64,000 nt of DNA from Rhynochetos jubatus (Eukaryota > Chordata > Aves > Eurypygiformes > Rhynochetidae): contig CM050658.1 in NCBI GenBank assembly GCA_027574665.1, forward strand, positions 25,875,098 to 25,939,097, given 5' to 3'. The translations under genes and the position numbers were made by a program. Positions 8,101 to 17,914 of this stretch are shown here, piece after piece (position 1 is the stretch's first letter; the number at the start of each line of letters is the position of its first letter). The notes beneath the pieces are model-generated. The model saw only the letters and a program-made list of their open reading frames with translations. It made no database searches and was not told the DNA's origin.

Positions 8101-8438
8101 TCTGGGGAAAAATCTGGGAAAACCGGTCCTCCCGTGGACGGCACGAGCGGAGTGACCAGCCTCCAGGTCTCCAGCCTCAGCCTCACCCCCCGGCCCGGCT
8201 CTCCCCCCTCGGGTGCCCCGAAGAGCCTTCCCTCGGTCTCCTCCCCAGAGGATGCTTTCCCTCCTCCCTCTCCGGCCCTCCCGGCCCCCCTGGCCGGCCA
8301 CTCGCCTGTCTCCCCGCAGTGCCGCGCACCCAGCACCGCCCAGGGCCGGCAGCCGTCCAAGGGGAGCCGGTCGCCCCAATCCCGGGGAGGCGCCCCGTCA
8401 GCCCCGTCCGCCGCCCGCCGTCCCGGGCAGGTGGAAGG
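8090..8438 (-). mobile_element. ERV 5' leader, minus strand
   Basis: The reverse complement aligns with the plus-strand leader at 1270-1460, sharing for example GGATCCTTCCACCT and GGAGACAG. The position equivalent to the plus-strand donor reads GGGAAAG (8255-8261 on the plus strand) instead of GGGTAAG, so the donor GT is lost. A long minus-strand open frame across this area reflects GC content. Confidence 0.65.
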
Positions 8439-8456
8439 ATCCCGGAGGAGCCCCCT
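8439..8456 (-). other. Degenerate tRNA-Pro-type primer-binding site, minus strand
   Basis: On the minus strand AGGGGGCTCCTCCGGGAT matches the tRNA-Pro PBS at 16 of 18 positions. It lies at the same place relative to leader and U5 as the plus-strand PBS at 1252-1269. Confidence 0.65.
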
Positions 8457-8644
8457 AGCAATGTAGGGAAAATCCCAGCGCCAGGAGCCGGTGTGCACCA
8501 AGGAGACAGGGCAGTCCTGGGAAACTTTATTGGAATAACGGGAGAGTGCCCGGGGCACATCCCTGGGGTCCCTGCAGCCAGCCCGGCAGCGTGCGGCTCC
8601 CGGCCGGCTGAATGGCGGCTGGGCCTTCTCTCCTTCCTCTCTCC
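8457..8644 (-). mobile_element. ERV LTR R/U5-like segment, minus strand
   Basis: Upstream of the minus-strand PBS is U5-like sequence shared with 1190-1251 and an intact AATAAA (plus-strand TTTATT at 8526-8531). Before that is a stretch homologous to 1115-1165 (GTGTCCCGTGGACTCTCCC versus GTGCCCCGGGCACTCTCCC). A YY1-like AATGGCGGC lies at 8611-8619 on the plus strand. The CCAAT-bearing GC-rich block begins directly to the right, so 8457-9237 may form one LTR on the minus strand. Confidence 0.6.
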
Positions 8645-8677
8645 CTCCGCCCGCGAGCGCACAGCGCGAAGCGCCGC

Positions 8678-8834
8678 GATTGGGCGGGCGGGCAGGGGGC
8701 GGGCCCGGAGCCGCGGTGCTTGGCCCGCCGATTGGGCGGGCGAGCAGGGGGCGGGTTGGGAGCGGCGGGGCCCGGGCCTCCGATTGGCTGAGCCGGCAGC
8801 GGGCGGAGCCCGCGCCCGGCGCGGCGGCCGAACC
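8678..8834 (+). repeat. 52-bp tandem repeat carrying NF-Y and Sp1 sites, copy B
   Basis: Same three-unit array as at 34-190 with no differences noticed, so it was duplicated with the whole block. Confidence 0.75.
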
Positions 8835-9104
8835 GAGCGCGCCCGGTCGGGGGTGGCGGCGGCGGGCAGCGCGCGGCAGCGGGCAGAGAGGCGCGTCCCC
8901 GGGGTCCCGGAGCTGCCGGCGCCCGGCGGAGTCCCGGCAGCGGCAGCCAGAGCGGCCGTGCCAGCAGGTGACCGCCCGGCCGGGCGGGGGGAGGCCGCGG
9001 GGCGTGCGCGGGGCTGCGGCCGGAGGTGGGGGCGCCGGGCTGGTTGCGTGCGGGCCGGGCGGGGGGGGTTCGCTGGCCGCTCCGGGATGCGCCGCGCTGC
9101 CGGG

Positions 9105-9192
9105 GCTGTGGCGGGGCTGTGGCGGGGCTGTGGCGGGGCTGTGGCGGGGCTGTGGCGGGGCTGTGGCGGGGCTGTGGCGGGGCTGTGGCGGT
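9105..9192 (+). repeat. 11-bp GCTGTGGCGGG minisatellite, 8 units
   Basis: Seven perfect GCTGTGGCGGG units are followed by an eighth ending in T. Copy A has two units. This is the main length difference between the two copies. Confidence 0.9.
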
Positions 9193-9237
9193 GTGCGCAC
9201 GGGGTGGCCTCGGGCGGTGTGCTGCGCCCTCGGGCTG

Positions 9238-12200
9238 TGAAGGCATGTGCCGACAAGTTACTGATTTAGCTGGGAGTGGAAATACCCCAAATTCACTAAA
9301 AACCTGTGGAGACATGGGCAGCTCAGGAATGTGGGAACTTTTTACTCATCCATGCCCTTTACTGATACTGTGTCAAGTGCTTTTTGTAAACCTCTGGAAG
9401 AACTGGAATGTGGTCCAGGTCATCTCTCCAGTCCTTGCCTCTTGCTCTAAGGCCAGTATTATTATTGGTGACAAGACTCATATCCTAGAGACTGCTGTTT
9501 CCAGCCTTTAACTACTCCACTTCCATATGAAGTGCTTTTCCTGCAGTTCCTTTGTAGGACTGAGTCTCACAAACTCATTAAAGCTACCCAGAGAGTTTTC
9601 CTGCAGTTCAAATGAGTTAATGTGGAAAAAAAAAAAAATTTGCTCGCTTCTCAAGCTTGCTGAAGTTAGCTTTACCATTCTTCCATTAGAAGAGCTAAAA
9701 CAAATTACATCCCTGTCATTGGTGTGTCCTGGAAAATGAGTCCAACTTGATTGTACAAGTAGAAGCAAGATATGTAAGGAGGAAAATAAAACTTTAAAAC
9801 AGTGGTAGATGGCTATAGCCATATTCTCCTTTAGTTAAAGCAGTAGTGTGATGGGCTGTTAAGTCGGGCTTCCTTCCCAATCCACCTTCTATGGCTACAG
9901 GGAGGTGTTAACAATGCACATGTCATTGTCATTTAAGTTGTTCTGTCCCTCTCTGCTCCTTTTATTGCGTTTTTCAGCCTTCTGCTGCTGCAAAAATTAA
10001 TGAGAATGAAACGCTCAGAACTTTGACAATGCAGTTGAGAGAATACTTTTGCTAACCTTAAAGCAGGGTTGTAAATAAGTCATTTTGAGTTACACTTTTC
10101 TCTGCATTCTGCTCTCTTCCAAGGGTACATCTACCATAACTTTATAATCAGTGCTTATATCAGTGACAGAAGTTGAATCCTTCTAGTACGTAAAGATGTT
10201 TTGTGCCAGTGTGTTGGCTTTACTGTTAACTTACAGGTTTAAACTATACAAATGACTACAGTGGGGGAAGGATTCACAGAAATAGTGTCTTCTGAAGTAG
10301 AGCTAGAGGAAAATAACAGAACAAATGGTACTTTAGGCTTTTCTTTTGTATGTTATTATTAGAGAAATTTTATTCTCTAAAGAAAGAAATGTTATCTTGC
10401 CCCAGGGGCATGGTGATCTTACAAGAGGAAAACTATACTAGAATATAAAAATATGAAGATGTTTACATAAGTGAATGCCACAATAAACAAAAATAATAGA
10501 TTTAAACTGTTATTTAAATGACTGAAAATAACTTCCTGTAATGTTTTATTATAAGTGTCCTAGACTAAATCTGGATGAAGTTAAATGCTTTTGTCAACAA
10601 CATTTTATCTGTGTAGTGCTCAATCTTGACGGAAAAAAAAAAGACATTTAACAACTATCTTTGGTCTTGTCGTAAATTAGTTATGCAAGATCTTGTCTTG
10701 TATATGTGTCTCCCAATGTTTAGATTTGTTCCAGCATGCATGCTCCTAGAGCCATTGTAAAGAACTTTAGTTTTTTATGGTCTATAAACATACATATTTA
10801 AATTATGACACTTAGGATTTTACAATCCAATGAAGTAACAAGTCTTTTATATATGAAGAATGTGCTGAGCAGAAGCAGCCCAATTATTCTTCCAGAGAAT
10901 AGCCGTGTGGTTTCCTTATGAGAAGCTGGGTGAATCTGTGCAACTTCCAGCCCAGACTAATAAGCTGTTTTCCACTGCAGAAGTCAAACCAGCTTGCTAC
11001 CTGTTATGTTGTATAGACTTACTAATGTCTATCCCTGCCTGATGCAGTTCACCAGGATGCAAGGTAAACATAGTTTTGTCCTTTTTCAGCTAAGAAGGGG
11101 TTAACTTGAAATCCTCTGTGTGTGTTCAGTATCAGTTGAATTATGAGACTGGATGGAAAGTAATGAGAGGGAAAGTATTTTTTCCTAGATATTTTTACAT
11201 ATCTAAAGCACCAGCTCTCCAGATTAGGAGATGCATATGAGATGGAGATCTCTCAGTGATAATTAGGACTCTTTCCCCAGATTAAGAATGTTTCTAGGTT
11301 TAGTGATGTGTCTGCCAGCTAATGCCTAATTTGACAGTATTTTTGTCTAGAGTGTTTTCTGTGTACATTATGTAGAAACTATATTCTTCGTGTCCTAGAA
11401 ACACAACATTGTTTGGAGAACTGGTTTTTATGCACTTAAAATTGAGACCTCATTTATGACAGCTGATCAGAAAAGAAAGATTGTCAATCTGAAGACAGTC
11501 CCTAAAGACTCAAAAGTAAGCTGGAAAATGATTAAAACTTTTAAAACAATAATAAAAATAATATTGCTGTGTAAAAATACCACAGTGTTGCTGTGTGGTA
11601 TGAGCTCAGTTACATAATGGATACCAGTGCATCTCTTTCTTCAAATGGTGAGGTTTATGCATATGACTGACAAAAAGCCACTGTACAGTCCATCTTCTAG
11701 ATCAGAGGCCATCAATCTTTAGATTGAGGTTGGTCACTTGTGTGTGCAAAGAAATTGTTTGCACTAGTATGCACACACTTAGGATGGTGCAATCAGCTGC
11801 GTTTACAATGCTAGGCTTGAGGCTGATCTTCTATAAAATTATCCCCATTATTTTATGATAGTGCAAGCCTCTTATACAAAAACAATATTTTGAAGTTTCC
11901 TTTTTTCCTCATAAGCTTTGTGCTCCTGAGACAATGTATGTGGAACTATAGCTATAAGCAAGTCCCCTGTGACATGAGTTCTAACACTGATGGGATTAGA
12001 TTAACTCTGTGCAATTCTGATTCTCATTACGAACCCTGTCAGAAAGCTGGATTCATGTTGTGCCATTTTCTATCCTCATTACCGTTTTTGTCACAAGAAT
12101 GAAATTTTTCATCTGTCATACAGGCTGGAAAAGACAGCAGCCTGCAACTGTATTACGATAACCTTTCTAGTGCTGTGCAGTTTGACAGGCTGTGCCTTTC

Positions 12201-15200
12201 TGCTTTGTTCTCTTTAATGGTTTCTCAACCTGTGTGAGGGAGAGAAGAGATGGATATCCATCTTGAGGTATGACACATGATTAATAGTTTTGCCTGTATT
12301 CACAGGACTGCAACTTTTCAAACTGAGATGGTTGCAAAATGAACAGCAAATATTAGAAACATCAATACTGCTAACTCAGCTCCTTTTTACTTTGCCTGTT
12401 GTCCAAAAATCAAGATGAGACTAAAAATATTGAAGTATCTAATTCATACCTGTGTTTCCAGAAATTCATGATTGCTTTGGCTTGCTCGTGTTACGTGTCT
12501 GAAGTGATAAATTTCCTCTGCAAAGCAGATAAGACCAACTGTTAGTATTTTACAGTATTTAGCCTAAAATTTCCTACTCTTAATTTCTTCTCATTACCAC
12601 AGTTTATGCCCTTCAAATTACCCTGTTTTATCAAATTCCAATCCTTTTTTTTTTCTGTTTATGTCAGTAGACCAAAGAAATATAGCTGTCCTTTCATTAT
12701 TCCTCACACACTCCGTGATGAAAATTTGAACAAAGGGTATTTAAATAGATATACTTCATTTTTATCTCATATGTTTAATATCTCCTGACCTTCTTTATTT
12801 AGAAGAGAAAATAATTCATGGTTCTATGTCTATATCCTTCCTGTGGCGATATCCTGATCACACTATCTGCATGATGAGGGTGTGTGATAATACTGCTTCT
12901 CTAAGGGCTCAGTAGCAGAAAGATGCTAGGATGGTGCATACTGAAGTTAATATATTTTTGCCTGAGTGAGAGAGCTGCTCAAGTGCAGATGCCCAAAGGG
13001 CTCAGCTGTAAACATAAATGTTAATATACAGCAGAGCTTTTATAAGAAAAGGGCAGAAACCACAATGTATGCCTTCTTGGAGACAATATTTATGGGAGAA
13101 ATTTCTTGTGATGCACCCTTTTAAATAATAATAGGTGACTGTTTCTTCCCCTTTTCGCCTTCAGAAATGTATGGACTGACTAAATGACACTTTCCTAAAC
13201 TGCTCATCCCATCCACAATCTGCTGTAAGAATGTGCCACATCACACAGGGCATTATTCAAAGGTCACTGGGCTTGATAAGTTTGTTTGTCAAGGTGATTT
13301 GTGTAACTAATCTTTTGTGAATAAAGTAGGCTCTTGGAGATAAACTCAGTTTTCTCGCATTTAAATGTAACAGGTGTACCTGCTCATGGAATAAATATGT
13401 CTAAAAGCATTTCTACAGCAAATGTGAAAATATGGAAAAATTTCCATCATGCGAAATCCTTTCTTGTAAAGGCCTTTTCATAAACAAAGGGGTTATGAAA
13501 TGTCTCTCTCACTGCTCCTAAATGTTATGGAAGTGCACCTTTACATGAAGACATCTGGAACATAAAGTTCAGCTAAATCCCTGGAGACTCCATCATAAAT
13601 GCAGTCTATTTAAACATGACCTTACATCAGTGAGCCCTTGAACCTTGCCTGCTGGCAAACAAAGCCACATTCCTGCTATCTCTTATGCTGTCAGAGCTGT
13701 GTAGCTTAGCCTGGTAGTGATTCTGCCCCTTCCCATTTTTGTGCGGTTGTTTTTCTCTTTTGTTAACGGAATGCCAGCTTCTTTTCTTAGCTGCCCTGAA
13801 GGCTGGCAGCATCACTCAGTATGTCTTTGTCCTTCCTGTTCCTGCACAGGAAAATCTAGTGAATTGACGTTTTTTTCAATACTTGTCTCAATTCAGTAAA
13901 TCATATTAGAATAAATGGAGGGGGATAATACCAGCAAAAAGAACATCAGTTAACAGTGAGATTTCACCCCAGCATTGAAACCAATTAACCAAACACCACC
14001 TACACTTAAAGAAAACAAGCCAGACTCTACTACTCCTGTAATAGATATTTACTCTTCAGTGTGTTCTAGTTAAGTCATGAAGACAAAAGAATGTTCTTAA
14101 AACACACAATTATTCTGATCCATTTCATTATAACATATAGCATCATCTGAAAGCCTCATGCTTTCTTTACTTCAAAGATGTTATGTAGGAATTGGGCAGT
14201 AAAAGCTGAGTCCATGAAGTCAATGAGGTTTTACCAGGAATGGCTTTTGGTCCATTTTCCTTGTAGGTACTCTTGAACTATTAACCTTCTGTTTTGCTTG
14301 ATTGTTCAGTAAATGAAAAGGTCTTATGAAGGATCCTAATCTCTGCAGAGCAGTAGCTAAAATGAAAAAGCAATTGTAAATGTATTCTTAAAACTGGGGA
14401 ATATGTAAGTGTGCAGCAGGTAGGGGAGTGGGGGAAAGCAGGGAAAGGAATGGTTACTATCAGTTTGTCCAAGTGACTTGGGGTCTTGTAGAAAGAGTAT
14501 TTTTTTTTTTAGTACCTCTTGCCCTGCTACAAAATATGAGCTAGCTGCAGTGTACAGTCTTCATTTGCATCTGAGAAGCTATGTGTTGTTTCTCAGACAT
14601 GTCAGGACTTTAAGATTCTTTTCCTTTCTTTTTCCTGATCTCCTTTATCAGTCTGTAAAGTGCTTGTGGAACATTAAGAGGCACTTAGAGCCTTGTTACC
14701 CTGATAATTTCCCTTTAGGACAGGATGCATCTACTTGGAAAAGCAACAGAAACACCATACCAAACAAACCAAGACAACACAGCAGAAGTTAGATGGCAAA
14801 ATAAGAGAGCTTTATAGTCTGAGGAAGGCAAGTGTCTGATTTTGTTTATAGGGAAGATGTGTATCACTAAGAAGTCTATTACTGATCCGTTATGGGAAAA
14901 TGTTGAAGTACCTATCATTATTTTACTGGCCTACTGTTTCTGGCCCTTGTTTCTCCGGCTTTCTAAGACTGTTTCTCTCCTTTACCCTATGGCAGATTTC
15001 ATGATGGAGAGAACCCTTAGGTAAGAAGTGAATTGATCTTTGCAGCTTCAGTTTTTCTGGGAGGATGAAGTTGGAGTGGGGGGTGCACCATTTATTTTTC
15101 TCTTTTTCATTGTCCAGTTTCTGTTTTGCTGTGAGACTGTATTATGAAAAACTTGTGCAGACTCAGGTTTCCATAGGTTATAAAACAAAATACAAAAAAG

Positions 15201-15690
15201 CAACAAAATAAAAATCAAACCTAATTTCTAATCAGCTCTGACTAGCATGTGACTGAAGTACCAACACTGTGCTGCTAATCAGGGATGTTCTTGCAGTCAG
15301 CTCCTATACTTCAGAGAATCAGAATAGTCTGAAAATTCCTGCTTTTAAATCCATCCAAATCTGTGGCGTGCTTTGGGAATGCTTAAGAGCACAGTTGTAT
15401 ATTCAAATATAGTTTTAGTAAATAGACATGATACTTAATTGAAAATCAAATTTAGAAAAGGATGTAGGTAAATGTCTATGCAGACTGAAAGGGTTTTTTA
15501 AGTTCTTGTGTTCGGCCCTCAGAAGTGATGTCACTTCAATTAAAAAAAAAAAAAGCTGAACTCTTATGTAGGGTTAAAAAAGGAACTGATTTTGCTTACT
15601 TGCCTCCCTTGATGCGTCATTGTTTCATTGTCATGATTCATAATTTTTGTGTCTATATTAAACCATTGCTAAGTGCTCACATTACTGTGT
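9238..15690. other. AT-rich stretch with no gene seen
   Basis: Composition drops sharply to AT-rich at 9238. The longest frames are about 100 codons with no recognisable domain, and I saw no RNA gene or transposon end. Short A/T runs occur (for example 9626-9640). The stretch could be intergenic, or an intron of a gene starting in the CpG block. Confidence 0.55.
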
Positions 15691-15746
15691 GGGGTTTTTT
15701 TTTTTGGTTTTTTTTTTGTTTGTTTGTTTTTTGTTTTTTTTTTTTA
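15691..15746. repeat. T-rich simple repeat
   Basis: Long T runs separated by GG, G and GTTTGTTTG make a T/G-only stretch about 56 bp long. Confidence 0.9.
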
Positions 15747-16381
15747 ACTGAAACTGTAGCTATTGTGTTAAGAATTGGATTTTGCCTGTTGCACTCCAAA
15801 TTCTCCAAATACCTTTGTGTAATTCAAACTTCATGGAAAATGTTAGAGCAGAGCCAGGCCCTCTGAGCATTTACTTTCAGACTTTGTGAAACAACATGCA
15901 GGATAATCTCAGGTATAATGAACTCATGGTTACTTAGAGTCAAGGAATATGTTATTTTCCTTGATTTGCTAGATATTATAAACTAAATAAAATATCTTCT
16001 GGTTTGTAAAATATGCCTAAACTGTGCAAGGTTCATAATGGTAATGAAAGAAGCCTCTGCTGGAACATGTGTTGTCATAATTTGTGACAGTTATTTTGGA
16101 TACTTCTCAACTCTTCAGTGATTGATATGGTGGTGGTTTCTATCTAGGTTAATTATTTGCTGTCAGAGATTTCTAAGTCAGTAAAACAAGGTGTATCCAC
16201 CTAAACATCTTCCTATTTCTGAAAAATAAGCTTTCTAACAACATTTTTAGATAGGTTTTGGTTTTCTTTTTCAAATTCTGCACTTCATTAGGAAAGAAAA
16301 AGTGTGTGATTTAGGTTAACAGGGACTTGTGAAAGAAATATTTTTGTAATTCCAATACATTTAACACACAAAGTACTTGTG

Positions 16382-16453
16382 CTGGTTCCAACTTAAGAGA
16401 ATCATTGCTTTTGGGATCTGGTTCCAACTTAGGAGAATCATTGCTTTTGGGAG
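16382..16453 (+). repeat. 36-bp tandem duplication
   Basis: Two adjacent 36-bp units begin CTGGTTCCAACTTA and include GAATCATTGCTTTTGGGA. They differ at one or two positions, so the duplication is recent. Nothing else was seen between 15747 and 16381. Confidence 0.9.
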
Positions 16454-16654
16454 CAGGCTGCAGTTTTTCTTTTTGTCTTCACTCCACGTTCCCCAAGATG
16501 TGCACCATTTGTTTTCCCCTTTGAAATTCTTTTAGAGGAAGAGAATAGGAACTACTTGAGCTTTGGCCTTGGAAAGTAAAAATGTGATCCTGTGTTGCTA
16601 GTGTCTAAAGGACAAAAGCAGCAGTGTGGAGGCATTTAGCCACGCTTTTAAATG

Positions 16655-16757
16655 ATGCCATATTTTGTCAGAATCCCAAACCTTTCAGGGAAAACATGAT
16701 TTTTGGTTGGTGTAACGTGATGGTAGTATAGATACTGCTAGAGAACAACTGATGGAT
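16655..16757 (+). repeat. Diverged dispersed direct repeat, copy A
   Basis: About 100 bp aligns with 17817-17914, sharing CTTTCAG, TTTGGTTGG, ATGGTAGT and GATACTGCTAGAGA. Similarity is roughly three quarters by eye. It may be an old interspersed repeat. Confidence 0.65.
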
Positions 16758-16861
16758 TCCATCACATGGAAAAAAATAGTCATATTGTAATACTTCTGAT
16801 TGCCAGAGTATACGATCCAAGAGGTAATAATCACAGCTAATAACCCTCATCCTCAGAGGTG

Positions 16862-16900
16862 AATAAAATAAATAAATAAATAAAGTAAAAAATAAATTAT
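16862..16900 (+). repeat. (AAAT)n simple repeat
   Basis: AATAAAATAAATAAATAAAT followed by further A/T-rich sequence. Confidence 0.85.
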
Positions 16901-17816
16901 AATTTTGGACAGAGAAAACATTTTCAAAGGTTTTGCAAATGGTAGGTCTCACCTTTGGCAAAGACGGGCTTGTGTAAGGTGCTGAAATGGCTGGGTGGAG
17001 AGAGGAAAGGATATGAGAAGTGGAGGGGTGTATCTGAAGAATTAGGCTGAAAGGAGGGGGGCAGTTGAAGGTGAAGGCATGTTAGGCATTTGGGGAAAAG
17101 TCTTGGTCCTGCTGCCCTTCTGGCAAGTCCCTGTGTCAGTGGTGCCAGTTTTGTCACCCTCATTATTTGAGACATTCATACCTGAATCCTGAAGATGTTC
17201 CTTGTGTTGTTATGGTAATGCATGCTGTTCCACTGATGTAAGCACTGACTAGGGTTGCAGAAATGAACCTTTAAGGATTTCAGAGGTAAGAAATGGCCAT
17301 TAAGTGTTTATTCCAAATATTTTTCTTGTCTCACTGTTTTCTGACAGCTGTTACCTTGAAACAAATTTGTGGCAGACCTGAATGTTCACATCGATTCTCT
17401 TGCATTGCTGGGGTTTGCAGCTGTTAATTAGCCATCTAAAACCAGCATTTGATGGTTTCCCAAGAGATTTCTTTGCCATTGCTTCTTTTGAACGTGCTAC
17501 TGAGGATGTTGTGAAGTAACCCTTCAAAACATAGCTGGTATATTAACAATTGAGATAGCCTGCCTGTTAATTACACATATTCAGTTTAACAGTTTCATCT
17601 TGGTATTCTACAATGAATACAAAATGAGTTAACAATTTATCTATTGTTTGCTCAGTAATTTCAGAGCTCTAATACACCATTTAAAATGTGGTCTGCTGTT
17701 TGCATTTGTGATGAGTAACTGCAGGACAGGAGAAAGGTAAACTTAGCATGGAAGTGTCAGTTCTTAGAGCCCTTAACTGACTACTTCAGCAGACAATCTG
17801 AGTCAATTAAAACCAG

Positions 17817-17914
17817 GCCAAATCTTGTCATAACCCCAGATCTTTCAGAGGAAAGTTGATCTTTGGTTGGCATAGCATAATGGTAGTTTGGATACTGCTA
17901 GAGAGCTAGTTCTT
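17817..17914 (+). repeat. Diverged dispersed direct repeat, copy B
   Basis: Partner of 16655-16757 in the same orientation about 1.16 kb away. Confidence 0.65.

Larger units (their letters stand above)
8645..9237. promoter_or_regulatory. CpG-island promoter-like segment, copy B
   Basis: This is the second copy of 1-526 in the same orientation, offset 8644 bp. The ATTGG boxes lie at 8679, 8731 and 8783. Read on the minus strand these are forward CCAAT boxes, the nearest about 150 bp before the AATAAA of the minus-strand LTR segment, which is a natural promoter arrangement. Read on the plus strand they precede the conserved candidate donor at 8968. The block ends sharply at 9237, where CpG-rich DNA gives way to AT-rich DNA. 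Confidence 0.7.

Noticed and set aside
8067..9200. 377-codon and overlapping long minus-strand frames
   Set aside because: They run through LTR, PBS, leader and promoter repeats. Repeated Pro/His/Ala units come from the 11-bp minisatellite.
11577..11601. Hairpin with 8-bp arms (ATACCACA / TGTGGTAT)
   Set aside because: Arms of this length with a 9-nt loop are expected by chance in a window this size.
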